Program-made: the position numbers and the translations under genes
Notes under the pieces: generated by a model
Databases searched by the model: none
Seen by the model: only the letters and a program-made list of their open reading frames with translations
Told to the model about the DNA's origin: nothing
IMG/VR virus record: IMGVR_UViG_3300010149_000059
Span: 1-36,629 of that record
DNA from: a virus
Length of the DNA: 36,629 bases
Strand: one strand, 5' to 3'
Shown here: one piece after another, positions 7,242-14,735 of the stretch
Layout: each line of letters starts with the position of its first letter
How positions within the stretch are numbered: position 1 is the first letter of the stretch

Positions 7242-8965
7242 TCTTCGTTAATGGTTTCTCTCACCACAGAATAGTTCTTGATTTTTTCTACGTTCAATGT
7301 TCTATCATACTTGTCAGTCATTTGTTCTTTGTGAGAGATAACGTAGATAGAAACACTATCATCAAAGTTTCTGAGGATCCAACCAAGATCGCTACCACCT
7401 TGATGATCCAATGAACCATCAAAGATCTCATCTAAGATAAGGAGATTAGTATCCACACTATTCTTAAGTTTAGCAATGCTACGCCAAGTAAGCAGAAGAG
7501 CAATATCAATACGAGCTTTCTCTCCTTCACTGAAAGATGCGTAGGAAAACTGATCTCTGTAACGCGACTTAATAGTTTCCTCAAAATTTTCATCAAGACT
7601 AAAGTTAACGTAGAATTCCATCCCCTGAAGATACTGATTAATCAGTTTATTCATTGTGGGGAGATACTTCTTTATAATTCTAGTCTTAATTCCGTTATCT
7701 TTCAACAACTGAGAAGCAACACTTAACACATCTTTATCTTGTTTAGACTCAGACATGCGAAGTGCTAGTTGTTTTTTCTCTTCAACTAAACTTTCTAGTC
7801 TAGTGAATGCTTCTTTTTTATCCCCGCCACCAGACTCTAGGTTTTTAATGTCGCTCTCTACATTCACAATAGACTTACGAATCTGAGTGATCGCAAAGTT
7901 TGATTGTGAAATTGCATTATTTTTATCAGTGATTTCTGTAGAAATTTCATTCCATTTATAGAAACGTTTTTCTTCCTCACCAATTGCTTGCAGGATTTCA
8001 TTATAACCTAGAGACATTTCATCTAGTTTTGTTTTACCAGATTCAATTTTGTTAGATCTAAACTCTTCAGTCAATTCTTGTGTACAGGTAGGACACACAT
8101 GATTTTGTTCAAAGAATTCATGTTCTTTTTTACAGGCAGTCAATTTAGAACTAACTTTAATAAGAAACGTATTAAGTTTCTTAAGTTTTTTGGAAGATTC
8201 AGAATAGTCCCCAATTTGAGTGTTGAGTTGTTCTATAACATCATTAGTTTCTTTGATAACCAAGTGATGTTTGTTTTCCTCATCCAGTAACTCAGCAATT
8301 TTATTTTCTTTATTAGAAATATCTGCCTTGTTTTTCTTGTCAAGTTCTAACAAGTATGATTTTTGAAGACTAACTTTTTCTTTAAGGAGATCAATTTGAT
8401 AATCAAACTCCTTAAGTTCATCATTATTCTCACGAATCTTATCTCGCAATAAGACATTCATCGTAGAGAAGATTTGAATATCCAAGATGTCTTCGATGAT
8501 CTCACGACGTTGAGCAACAGGCAAACGCATGAATGGAACAAACGTAGAAGAACCAAGCACCACGATTTGCGTGAATGACTTATAGTTCATCTTAAGTATG
8601 TTTTGCTCAAGATTTTTCTGTTGATCTACTGTAGTGCTTTCTTGATTCCACAACTGGTCATTGCAGTAGATCTCAAAAATATTTGGTTTAATACCACGAA
8701 CAACTTTATAATCATTGTTCCCAATACTAAACTCAATTTCAGTAATGCAATCTTTCTCGTTGATACTATTGATCAACATTGGTTTGTTGATCTTACGAAA
8801 TGGTTTCCCAAACAAAGAAAAGGTAAGAGCATCTAGAATAGTACTCTTACCTGCTCCGTTGTCACCAACGATTAGATTAGTTTTGTTTTTACAAATATCA
8901 ACTTCGGTGAAGACGTTCCCTGTGGAAAGGAAATTCTTCCATCGAATCTTTTTAAAGGTTATCAT
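7238..8965 (-). CDS. gp46: Recombination endonuclease subunit gp46 (Rad50/SbcC-like)
   Basis: A 575-aa SMC-type ATPase that with gp47 processes DNA ends for recombination-dependent replication and host DNA degradation. Visible: Walker A GDNGAGKST (about 34-42), two long coiled-coil arms around a zinc hook CPTC (291-294), the ABC signature FSEGEKARIDIALLL and the D-loop region LLILDEIFDGSLD near the C-terminus. T4 gp46 is 560 aa, so it is complete. Its start overlaps the stop of the DUF3110-like gene and its stop overlaps the next ATG. Assignment is secure. Confidence 0.97.
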   Translation of the reverse strand: MITFKKIRWKNFLSTGNVFTEVDICKNKTNLIVGDNGAGKSTILDALTFSLFGKPFRKINKPMLINSINEKDCITEIEFSIGNNDYKVVRGIKPNIFEIYCNDQLWNQESTTVDQQKNLEQNILKMNYKSFTQIVVLGSSTFVPFMRLPVAQRREIIEDILDIQIFSTMNVLLRDKIRENNDELKEFDYQIDLLKEKVSLQKSYLLELDKKNKADISNKENKIAELLDEENKHHLVIKETNDVIEQLNTQIGDYSESSKKLKKLNTFLIKVSSKLTACKKEHEFFEQNHVCPTCTQELTEEFRSNKIESGKTKLDEMSLGYNEILQAIGEEEKRFYKWNEISTEITDKNNAISQSNFAITQIRKSIVNVESDIKNLESGGGDKKEAFTRLESLVEEKKQLALRMSESKQDKDVLSVASQLLKDNGIKTRIIKKYLPTMNKLINQYLQGMEFYVNFSLDENFEETIKSRYRDQFSYASFSEGEKARIDIALLLTWRSIAKLKNSVDTNLLILDEIFDGSLDHQGGSDLGWILRNFDDSVSIYVISHKEQMTDKYDRTLNVEKIKNYSVVRETINEE

Positions 8966-9231
8966 GCAAGAACGTCTTCAGGAGGAATCAATAGGTCATC
9001 AGGGGTTATTATAGCATACTTTTGATCTCTTTCAACACATGCGTTCACAATAATTTCCTTGTCAACCTCGGTAATGCTCAGTGGTATTTTCTTTTCAGTC
9101 AGGTCATGCATCATAATGTTGTACCTGTTTGCATCATCAAACTCTATAAACAAAGGAATCACCTGTTCACCTACATCATTCAGAAGAGAAAATACTCCAG
9201 TCTCTTTGCCCTCCAGAGTTAAGATAAACAT
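8962..9231 (-). CDS. DUF3110-like small protein between gp47 and gp46
   Basis: An 89-residue protein beginning MFILTLEGKETGVFSL. Its pattern (a hydrophobic beta strand, a short 'gVFSL' element, IEFDDANRYNIMM in the middle and IPPEDVLA at the end) closely resembles the cyanobacterial/plastid DUF3110 family, where an 'FEDEDDAxRYA' core and a terminal 'PPE' are typical. That family's function is unknown. ATG 9231 shares one base with the gp47 TAA (TAATG), and the stop overlaps the gp46 start, so it is made together with both nuclease subunits. It may be a host-derived gene; a partner role with gp46/47 is speculative. Confidence 0.7.
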   Translation of the reverse strand: MFILTLEGKETGVFSLLNDVGEQVIPLFIEFDDANRYNIMMHDLTEKKIPLSITEVDKEIIVNACVERDQKYAIITPDDLLIPPEDVLA

Positions 9232-10274
9232 TAGGCGATTTCGCAACTTTCAATATATAGAGATTTCATAAGATTTTTTAAATCATTTTTGTTTACGGAC
9301 ATTTCTACTTCATCAATATACTCACTCAGCAATGTCATGGTATCTTTCACCTCAACGTCTGCATCAGAATCATTTAGATCATCTTCTAAAAGTGTCTCAG
9401 CAATCTTTACATCATGAACTCCTACGTTGTAAAGACGATCAACCAATGTCTCGAACATGTGGTAATCTGTTTTTTGTTCAACAATGATTTTGATGTACTT
9501 GTCTTTATAACATGACACATCTTGTTTGTTGTAGTCCACACTGGTGTCGTCATAGAAGATTTTGTCAAAGATCTCATAGGGATTCGCGACAAACTTAAGT
9601 TTATCACTTTCAGTATCGTAGATATGGAAACCGCGAGAGTCTTTATAATCATTCCAGAACATCTGATAAGGGTTGCCAAGGTACTGAACGTTACCTTTTT
9701 TTGATTGGTGGTGATAGTGTCCAGACCAAACACGTTTAAAACGATGAAACAATTTGTGGTCCATACCATGATCCATCACCATACCTGCATTCATCTCAAA
9801 TCCAGAGAGTTCTAGGTGACCACAACATACGTCTGCCTCACTAGTTTTTAGAAGTTTAAAGACTTTATCTTGATTTTCTTTATTAATCCAAGGAAGCATC
9901 AAGAATTTCTTACTGCCAAGTTTCAGATGCTTGGGTTCAGAATAGATGGTAATGTTATCGTATTGCTTGAGCAGCAACTCAGGTGAGTTAATTTTGTTTG
10001 TATTTTTATAGTAAACACAATGATTGCCAAGCAACATGTGTACTTTATAGTTCTTTAGTCTATCGAAATAATTAGTCGTAACTCGATTACATACATTATA
10101 ATCCATAGACTTTCTGTTATCAAATGTGTCGCCAAGATCAATGATCGTGGTGATACCCTCTTTCTCAAGCGTTGGAAAAAATACATCGTCATAGAACTTC
10201 TGAAAGTAAGTCCAGAATGCCAAAGAACCCTTGCGTCCGTCTAGATGCTGGTCAGTAATTAATGCAATTTTCAA
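9231..10274 (-). CDS. gp47: Recombination endonuclease subunit gp47 (Mre11/SbcD-like)
   Basis: A 347-aa calcineurin-like phosphoesterase, the nuclease partner of gp46. Metal-binding motifs appear in order: ITDQHLDG (D8, H10), LGDTFDNR (about 48-54), LGNHCVYY (GNH about 83-85), a CGHLELSG segment and SGHYHH. Length matches T4 gp47 (339 aa). ATGA overlap with the preceding small gene; the stop is fused to the next start as TAATG. In T4, gp46/47 resect DNA ends so that UvsX and UvsY can start strand invasion, which fits UvsY and UvsW being nearby. Confidence 0.96.
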   Translation of the reverse strand: MKIALITDQHLDGRKGSLAFWTYFQKFYDDVFFPTLEKEGITTIIDLGDTFDNRKSMDYNVCNRVTTNYFDRLKNYKVHMLLGNHCVYYKNTNKINSPELLLKQYDNITIYSEPKHLKLGSKKFLMLPWINKENQDKVFKLLKTSEADVCCGHLELSGFEMNAGMVMDHGMDHKLFHRFKRVWSGHYHHQSKKGNVQYLGNPYQMFWNDYKDSRGFHIYDTESDKLKFVANPYEIFDKIFYDDTSVDYNKQDVSCYKDKYIKIIVEQKTDYHMFETLVDRLYNVGVHDVKIAETLLEDDLNDSDADVEVKDTMTLLSEYIDEVEMSVNKNDLKNLMKSLYIESCEIA

Positions 10275-10549
10275 AGTTTGACACCCATAGCAACAGAAGT
10301 AACATACGTATAATCATCAAGTGTGCCATCTTGCAGACACTTAAGATGCCATCTAGTCATCTTAATAACTCCTTCCTCAGTAGCACCAGTAATAAAATTA
10401 GCACCAAGAGGATTTTTCAATACACTAGTGTAAAGACCAAACATAGTTTTCTTGACATAGAAAACGTCATCAATCCAGACTTGATCATCAGGAATATTTT
10501 TTTCAATTGTAGGATTAGGACCTAGACTAGTTGCTAATGTAGATTTCAT
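10271..10549 (-). CDS. Conserved-looking hypothetical protein between gp55 and gp47
   Basis: A 92-residue soluble protein of unknown function, with no membrane segment or metal-binding cluster. Several aromatic and hydrophobic stretches (VWIDDVFYVKKTMFGLYTSV, MTRWHLKCLQDG) suggest a compact alpha/beta fold. It is tied by ATGA overlaps to gp55 upstream and gp47 downstream, so it is clearly translated as part of that operon. I do not recognise a family. Confidence 0.7.
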   Translation of the reverse strand: MKSTLATSLGPNPTIEKNIPDDQVWIDDVFYVKKTMFGLYTSVLKNPLGANFITGATEEGVIKMTRWHLKCLQDGTLDDYTYVTSVAMGVKL

Positions 10550-11040
10550 CGATTCATTCTTGTTTCAATATTTTCTTTGATGCTACCCATGTCAGAATAC
10601 GATGCGTTCATACCTGCCATATCACCCTCATAGCGTTCGGTATACATGACTTCCTGATAACCTGACTTCTCAAGAACACGCTGCTTAATCTCCAGTTGCT
10701 TCTTCTCCTTCTGTATGCGTCTCAGGAAGGCGTAGTAGATAATCTGGGTGAAGTATGCAAAAGGATTAGAACTCTTCTCTGGGTCGAAGTTATCGATGTA
10801 CTGTAGGCAGTTCTCGATACCATCGCAGATCATGTCCTCACGAAACATGTAGTTAACAAAATTTGGTTTGTACGAGAGGTGTGTAGCGATCTTAAGAAAG
10901 CACTCTCCAATGTAGTTGGTAACACGCGGTCGGTCTTTACCATCCTCTAGTGCTTTATGTACCAGTCTACGGTACTCAGTGATAGCAGCCAGAAACTCTT
11001 TGTTGTTGACGTAGTATTCTTTGTTCTTAGTTCTGGTCAT
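10546..11040 (-). CDS. gp55: Late-transcription sigma factor gp55
   Basis: A 164-aa sigma-family protein that redirects host RNA polymerase to late promoters, whose only core element is a TATAAATA-like -10 box. The central region has sigma region 2 character: FREDMICDGIENCLQYIDNFDPEKSSNPFAYFTQIIYYAFLRRIQKE, matching the 'NPFAYFTxIxxxAFxxRI' pattern of T4 gp55 (185 aa). I use ATG 11040: the longer frame to 11106 would run through the promoter. The gene is first in its operon, behind a perfect consensus promoter, which fits an early or middle switch protein. (Motif longer than needed is quoted in pieces: FREDMICDGIENC, then NPFAYFTQIIYYAFLRRI.). Confidence 0.95.
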   Translation of the reverse strand: MTRTKNKEYYVNNKEFLAAITEYRRLVHKALEDGKDRPRVTNYIGECFLKIATHLSYKPNFVNYMFREDMICDGIENCLQYIDNFDPEKSSNPFAYFTQIIYYAFLRRIQKEKKQLEIKQRVLEKSGYQEVMYTERYEGDMAGMNASYSDMGSIKENIETRMNR

Positions 11041-11064
11041 GCTTTTACTTGTTTCCTTGCATCT

Positions 11065-11093
11065 ATTATAGGTGATTGCAAACAATCTGTCAA
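11065..11093 (-). promoter_or_regulatory. Perfect consensus sigma70 promoter upstream of gp55
   Basis: On the minus strand TTGACA (11088-11093), a 17-nt spacer and TATAAT (11065-11070) lie 24 nt upstream of ATG 11040. Both hexamers and the spacer length match the bacterial housekeeping consensus exactly, so host RNA polymerase should use it strongly without phage factors. Confidence 0.88.
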
Positions 11094-11105
11094 GGGGGCT
11101 TGACA
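11088..11105. promoter_or_regulatory. Perfect 7-bp inverted repeat covering the gp55 -35 box
   Basis: TGTCAAG (11088-11094), GGGG spacer, CTTGACA (11099-11105). The repeat contains the whole -35 hexamer of the gp55 promoter and produces a second TTGACA on the opposite strand. It is a candidate operator, or simply the overlap of two divergent -35 boxes. Confidence 0.55.
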
Positions 11106-11128
11106 AATCCTCAGAACCTCAGTAGGAT
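11100..11128 (+). promoter_or_regulatory. Possible divergent promoter antisense to the LSm-like gene
   Basis: Plus-strand TTGACA (11100-11105), 17-nt spacer, TAGGAT (11123-11128; four of six consensus bases). It would transcribe rightward, antisense to the 11164-11553 gene and uvsW. No plus-strand ORF follows, so any product would be an antisense RNA. Weak -10 box; low confidence. Confidence 0.25.
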
Positions 11129-11145
11129 GACTCTGTTAAGGGTTC

Positions 11146-11162
11146 AAAAGATAACTGTATCT
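11146..11162 (-). terminator. Weak hairpin with short T-run after the LSm-like gene
   Basis: On the minus strand a 5-bp stem (AGATA/TATCT, arms 11158-11162 and 11149-11153) with a 4-nt loop is followed by TTTT. It lies directly at the stop codon of the preceding gene, between it and the gp55 promoter. The stem is short and AT-rich, so termination would be partial at best. Confidence 0.25.
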
Positions 11163-11163
11163 A

Positions 11164-11553
11164 TTAGCTTCTCTTGAATAGAGATTCAAGATTCTTCTTG
11201 ACTTCCTCTACTGAACCTACGTAACCATTGTTTTTAAGTTTATTAGGTTCTACACTAACTTCACCTTTATCATCTTCTAGATTACCTAGATAGAATTTTT
11301 TGATTCTTTCATCCAATTCACTCATAGTAACTATTTGATTCATCTTTAATACAAACATGTCATCATAAGATGAATGTAACCATTCCTTTAAGACAAATCC
11401 TTCTACACGTTTACCATTCTTTTTTGAAGTATGAGTTTCAACTATCATTGGATTTTCTACTAGTAAAGAATCTTCTTCAGGTAAATAACATACCTTTGCA
11501 ATAAGTTCTTCACCAGTAGATAATTTTATAGTTGAATAGAATTCTTCTTCCAT
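11164..11553 (-). CDS. Hypothetical protein with LSm-like N-terminal segment
   Basis: A 129-aa protein of unknown function. The first half (IKLSTGEELIAKVCYLPEE, then SLLVENPMIVE) has the strand-turn-strand pattern of an Sm/LSm-like beta barrel; the second half is a charged, probably helical tail ending in EEVKKNLESLFKRS. It starts 1 nt after the UvsW stop (TAATATG), so it is co-expressed with UvsY and UvsW. Sm folds often bind RNA, but no RNA-binding motif can be identified here and the fold itself is inferred. It is the last gene before the gp55 promoter. Confidence 0.7.
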   Translation of the reverse strand: MEEEFYSTIKLSTGEELIAKVCYLPEEDSLLVENPMIVETHTSKKNGKRVEGFVLKEWLHSSYDDMFVLKMNQIVTMSELDERIKKFYLGNLEDDKGEVSVEPNKLKNNGYVGSVEEVKKNLESLFKRS

Positions 11554-11554
11554 A

Positions 11555-13021
11555 TTATTTTCTTAGATCTATTTTTACTTTTTCATATTTGAAATTCTCT
11601 TCTTGATAGATCTTCACTCTTTCGTATAGATGTCTTAAAGTGTAATTAGATCTTGTTTCGTTAGAGATGTCATCAGCAATATCATAAAGTGTTGCTATGG
11701 TTTTTCCTTCTCCCTTCCTCAAGACTCTACCAATTGATTGTAGATTACGAACTCTAGATTTAGAAGGTGATGCGAAGATAATATTGTGTAAACGTTTAAT
11801 GTTAATGCCTGTGGAGAAAGTTCCGTAAGAAGCAATAATCACTGCGTTGTTTTCTGTTTCAGCAATCTGACGCACTTCTTCTCTTGAGTCAACGTCAACT
11901 GAACCATGGACGAAGAATACTTTTCTATCGTCCGCTACCACATTATTTATCATCTCATACAATGGTTCACCATGTTTCTCGACATAGTTGAATAGAACCA
12001 ATGTATTGCCATCTATATCTTTAACTAGATTCTTGATGAGGTTGTTTCTTTTTTTACATGTAACAAGATACTCCATCTCTGCATGGTAGTCCTCAAAGTA
12101 TTGATACTCATGCTTACACATAAGAATTTTGATACGTAAGTTAGATAGATATCCTTTCTTGATTAGATCATCAGTCTTAGTAACTTTCTCACAAGAACCA
12201 AAGAGACCCTCTAATACCCACTTATGAGTCTTGCTACCATCTAGTGTACCTGTGAACCCAAAGCGGTACTTAGCGTTGTGTAGCTTGGTCATGATGCCTG
12301 TCAGACTCTTTGACTTAAATAGATGTGCTTCATCACCGATAACACAGTCAATGTCATCGAAGTATCTTTTGGGAAATTTATAGATTGATTGCCAGGTAGA
12401 TATGACAACTGGTTTATCAGTATTCTTATCTTTGCCTGAATAAATGGTGTGGCAATATTCCTCTGCATTCCATCCATAGTCTTTAAAGTCTTTTACCATC
12501 TGTTCTACTAGAGATGTAGTAGGAACAATCAATAGTATTTTTTTCTTTGTAGCAACATAGTATCTAACGATACTATAGATCATCAATGACTTGCCAGATC
12601 CTGTGGGGGATACAAATAATCCTCTATTGTTTTTAAGTGCTTGATAAACTGTGCCATATTGATAGTCTCTAGGTTCATACTTAGAGATCTTATCCATAAA
12701 AACTTTTACGCCACCAGGGGATACAAAGTCATTAGACTCCTCTGCGTCTCCATACCATTCATTTTCTTCATACTCAATTGTGTAACGTCTTTCGTTTGCC
12801 CAAAGCTTGAGGTGATTTAACAACCCAGTATACAACTCGCCTGTACCTGGAGAGTACAGACGAATCATTCCATCCCAGTATTTGAACCTAGGTTGTCTCT
12901 TCAGAAACTTTGCTTCAGGTAGTTCAAAAGAAAAATAATCTGATAGTTCATGATGAATGTGAGGTTCTGATTGAAGAGTCAGATAAACCTCATTCTTCTT
13001 TTTAATAACAATGTCGGACAT
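11555..13021 (-). CDS. uvsW: Recombination and branch-migration helicase UvsW
   Basis: A 488-aa superfamily 2 helicase. T4 UvsW unwinds branched DNA and R-loops and shifts replication from origin-dependent to recombination-dependent mode. Motifs in order: Q-motif-like YEPRDYQ (about 115-121), Walker A SPTGSGKS (about 138-145), motif Ia VPTTSLVEQ, Walker B/DEAH GDEAH (about 229-233), motif III FGFTGTLDG, and motif VI SIGRVLRKGEGK near the C-terminus. Length is close to T4 UvsW. Its ATG shares a base with the UvsY stop (TAATG). Confidence 0.97.
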   Translation of the reverse strand: MSDIVIKKKNEVYLTLQSEPHIHHELSDYFSFELPEAKFLKRQPRFKYWDGMIRLYSPGTGELYTGLLNHLKLWANERRYTIEYEENEWYGDAEESNDFVSPGGVKVFMDKISKYEPRDYQYGTVYQALKNNRGLFVSPTGSGKSLMIYSIVRYYVATKKKILLIVPTTSLVEQMVKDFKDYGWNAEEYCHTIYSGKDKNTDKPVVISTWQSIYKFPKRYFDDIDCVIGDEAHLFKSKSLTGIMTKLHNAKYRFGFTGTLDGSKTHKWVLEGLFGSCEKVTKTDDLIKKGYLSNLRIKILMCKHEYQYFEDYHAEMEYLVTCKKRNNLIKNLVKDIDGNTLVLFNYVEKHGEPLYEMINNVVADDRKVFFVHGSVDVDSREEVRQIAETENNAVIIASYGTFSTGINIKRLHNIIFASPSKSRVRNLQSIGRVLRKGEGKTIATLYDIADDISNETRSNYTLRHLYERVKIYQEENFKYEKVKIDLRK

Positions 13022-13494
13022 TAGGTTCCATTAATAAATCTTTCCCATTCAATCGCGTTTTTCACATGGTAGTTGCGAGCAGAAATTTGCTTTAGCACAT
13101 GATCAAGATAATTTAACATCATCTCAATGTACTTAACCTTTGCTTCAATGTTGATGACTTCCTCATCAGCATCAAGATAGACTCTCATCTTTTCACTTGT
13201 TTTAATACTAGACCCAAAAGGTTTTTCGGCATACGTTTTAGCATCTGCTTCACCGCCGTAATACTCTCGTTTTTCTTTTATGATTTTTCTTAATTCAAAT
13301 TCTAGACTAGTCTTTACCTGTGAAAGATCTGTGTAATGGTTTAAGTATTTATTATGTAAGAAAGGGATCTCTAATGAGATTTTTCCTAGGTCTGCTGAGT
13401 ATGATTTGTTGCGGAACTCATGTTCTACGTAACTATCAGTCTTCCAGTCAGATTTAATTTTTTCAAAGAGATGATGTAGTTTGTCAAAATTCAT
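13021..13494 (-). CDS. uvsY: Recombination mediator UvsY
   Basis: A 157-aa helical protein matching T4 UvsY (137 aa), which helps UvsX displace gp32 and load on single-stranded DNA. Supporting segments are KREYYGGEADAKTYAEKPFG (T4 has a comparable 'YYSGRGD' region), MRVYLDADEEVINIEAKVKY (compare T4 'KTVLSADKDVLKVD') and the C-terminal ISARNYHVKNAIEWERF (compare 'IKSRGFAIKHIQDMRAF'). The SD-like TAAGGA precedes ATG 13494. It lies 12 nt after the probable gp3 gene and is joined to uvsW. Confidence 0.93.
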   Translation of the reverse strand: MNFDKLHHLFEKIKSDWKTDSYVEHEFRNKSYSADLGKISLEIPFLHNKYLNHYTDLSQVKTSLEFELRKIIKEKREYYGGEADAKTYAEKPFGSSIKTSEKMRVYLDADEEVINIEAKVKYIEMMLNYLDHVLKQISARNYHVKNAIEWERFINGT

Positions 13495-13505
13495 ACATTA
13501 GATCC

Positions 13506-13997
13506 TTAACGGATTATAAAATCAGTATACTTGAAAGCGACTTGTGCTGTGAAGTATTGTGTGTCAGTTTGTGTAGCGTCCATCGTGAGACCCGTCAAAC
13601 TGATTGGGAACAAACGATTAAAATCAACAATGTGATTTATATTAAAATGTGAAGTGGTGATGTGCAATTGACCCTGAGAAAATTCTATCTCATCACTGCT
13701 GTGCTCCTCAGATCCTCCATTCTTTTTAATCCATTCATGTATACTCTTGTAGTTTACAAGATCTTCATCAACTATAAATTGAACAAGTAGATCACCATAG
13801 GTAACTCCACCACCAGGAGTGACAGGGAAGTTTCTAAAGCGGGTAGGAACCTCTGTGAAAGGCATGTTAATCTCAGGGATGCCTGCGCTTTGGCAGAAAA
13901 AATCTACCCCCTCAAAAAGTTCCAACTTAAGTTGGAAACCTAAAGGAGATAGATAGTTTCTATTTTTCGGTTGTTCTTTATACCAATTAGCAGGCAT
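13506..13997 (-). CDS. gp3: Tail tube-related protein, probably gp3 tail completion protein
   Basis: A 163-aa virion protein. The pattern GFQLKLELFEGVDFFCQSAGIPEI and PVTPGGGVTYGDLLVQFIVDED is that of myovirus tube-fold proteins (gp19, gp48, gp54 and tail terminators): strands reading 'F.v.i..l..v.f..qsa.iP.i' then 'G....yg.l.v.f.vde'. The position after gp23 and before uvsY, plus a length close to T4 gp3 (176 aa), favour gp3, the tail completion and sheath stabiliser that caps the tube. It could instead be a baseplate tube-initiator paralogue. It has its own late promoter at 14023-14029. Confidence 0.72.
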   Translation of the reverse strand: MPANWYKEQPKNRNYLSPLGFQLKLELFEGVDFFCQSAGIPEINMPFTEVPTRFRNFPVTPGGGVTYGDLLVQFIVDEDLVNYKSIHEWIKKNGGSEEHSSDEIEFSQGQLHITTSHFNINHIVDFNRLFPISLTGLTMDATQTDTQYFTAQVAFKYTDFIIR

Positions 13998-14022
13998 TGT
14001 ATGTCAGCATCCCAAGCACTAC

Positions 14023-14029
14023 TATTTAG
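14023..14029 (-). promoter_or_regulatory. T4-type late promoter for gp3
   Basis: Minus-strand ACTAAATAG about 26 nt upstream of ATG 13997. The TAA inside the box is the stop codon of the preceding 46-residue gene. Confidence 0.7.
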
Positions 14030-14166
14030 TCGTAGGTCCAATCCTCAATTTCGTAAAATGGACAGGGTTCTTCCATTAACACTTCATTTTTTGCCTTCGC
14101 TATACGTGCTCTCAGACCCTCTATATCGTCTTCTAGAACATCATCAATAAAGTCTAGGTCTTTCAC
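14026..14166 (-). CDS. Very small acidic hypothetical protein (46 aa)
   Basis: Predicted 46-residue acidic protein beginning (M)KDLDFIDDVLEDDIEG and ending EIEDWTYD. It starts with GTG, which overlaps the TGA of the preceding 56-residue gene (GTGA), the same coupling style as elsewhere in the genome. It was found by reading the minus strand between gp3 and gp23. Its stop codon is embedded in the gp3 late promoter. Function unknown. Confidence 0.6.
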   Translation of the reverse strand: MKDLDFIDDVLEDDIEGLRARIAKAKNEVLMEEPCPFYEIEDWTYD

Positions 14167-14333
14167 TCTCGGAACTCCTGTAGGATGTCTAGGACTTGGT
14201 TGAGAGCATTATGTGCTCCTTCTTTCTTTTCTTCTGAGGAACAATCAAATGTATTTGTCTCATCGTATAGTGCAGTCTTCAATTTATAAACTCTTGCTAG
14301 CATTTCATGTTTATGCATACGTCCTCTAGGCAC
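14163..14333 (-). CDS. Small hypothetical protein (56 aa), GTG start
   Basis: Predicted 56-residue protein starting (M)PRGRMHKHEMLARVYKLK and ending in a helix (AHNALNQVLDILQEFRE). The GTG start at 14333 is preceded by GGAG at good spacing. A basic N-terminus and an amphipathic helical body suggest a small helical protein; no family can be named with confidence. It is coupled to the following 46-residue gene by a GTGA overlap and lies after the terminator at 14363-14387. Confidence 0.65.
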   Translation of the reverse strand: MPRGRMHKHEMLARVYKLKTALYDETNTFDCSSEEKKEGAHNALNQVLDILQEFRE

Positions 14334-14362
14334 TTTAATACTCCATCATACACATATTTAAT

Positions 14363-14387
14363 AAAAAAGGAACCCCTTAGGATTCCT
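14363..14387 (-). terminator. Rho-independent terminator after the 57-residue small gene
   Basis: Minus-strand 8-bp stem (arms 14380-14387 and 14368-14375, one G-T pair), 4-nt loop TAAG, then a run of T (complement of A 14363-14368). It lies 26 nt beyond the stop at 14413. Confidence 0.8.
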
Positions 14388-14412
14388 AGTAACACTTTAT
14401 GTGTGGATGCTA

Positions 14413-14586
14413 TCACATAAACATTCTCCTACAAATTTTTTTACATTCTGATTGCTTTAATGAATCGCATTCTATCAAACATTCATAATAATCATTAAGT
14501 TTTTCTTGCTCCGAGGTTGCTTGGTTAATAGTATCTTCAAAATGTCGCCACTCATCTAACTGAGCTCTTGACAAAAGATTGTGCAT
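14413..14586 (-). CDS. Small cysteine-containing hypothetical protein (57 aa)
   Basis: Predicted 57-residue helical protein beginning MHNLLSRAQLDEWRHFED. Its second half carries four cysteines (CLIEC, then SECKKIC), which could form disulfides or bind metal, though the spacing matches no zinc motif I know. ATG 14586 is preceded by AGGTG, a good ribosome-binding site. It is transcribed alone between the gp23 terminator and the terminator at 14363, so it probably has its own promoter in the 14587-14707 gap. Confidence 0.7.
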   Translation of the reverse strand: MHNLLSRAQLDEWRHFEDTINQATSEQEKLNDYYECLIECDSLKQSECKKICRRMFM

Positions 14587-14604
14587 AAGGCACCTCGCAT
14601 AATT

Positions 14605-14646
14605 CTTTAACTAATTATGTCAGGAAACTAAAACATTTAGTTAAAG
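14605..14646. repeat. 10-bp perfect inverted repeat in the gp23 downstream gap
   Basis: CTTTAACTAA (14605-14614) and TTAGTTAAAG (14637-14646) with a 22-nt spacer. Part of the right arm also forms an alternative short hairpin AACTAAA-ACA-TTTAGTT. It lies 19 nt upstream of the small gene start at 14586, in the expected promoter region. Confidence 0.75.
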
Positions 14647-14660
14647 TGTATCAACAGATA

Positions 14661-14701
14661 ACAATTATTATTTTCTGTATATATTACTACACAATAATTG
14701 T
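14661..14701. repeat. 9-bp perfect inverted repeat near the gp23 terminator
   Basis: ACAATTATT (14661-14669) and AATAATTGT (14693-14701) with a 23-nt spacer. Together with the neighbouring repeat it fills most of the 170-base non-coding gap 14587-14756, the longest in the window. No ORF is seen in that gap. Confidence 0.7.
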
Positions 14702-14707
14702 AAAGAT

Positions 14708-14735
14708 AAAAAAAGACCCCCCTTTCGGGAGGTCT
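14708..14735 (-). terminator. gp23 terminator: Strong rho-independent terminator after gp23
   Basis: Minus-strand 9-bp stem (arms 14727-14735 and 14714-14722, one T-G pair) with GAAA tetraloop, followed by a seven-T run. Begins 21 nt after the gp23 stop codon. It insulates the most abundant late transcript. Confidence 0.93.

Noticed and set aside
13513-13518. TATAAT on the minus strand at the end of the probable gp3 gene, before uvsY
   Set aside because: No acceptable -35 hexamer at 16-18 nt, and the bases encode the C-terminal residues of gp3.
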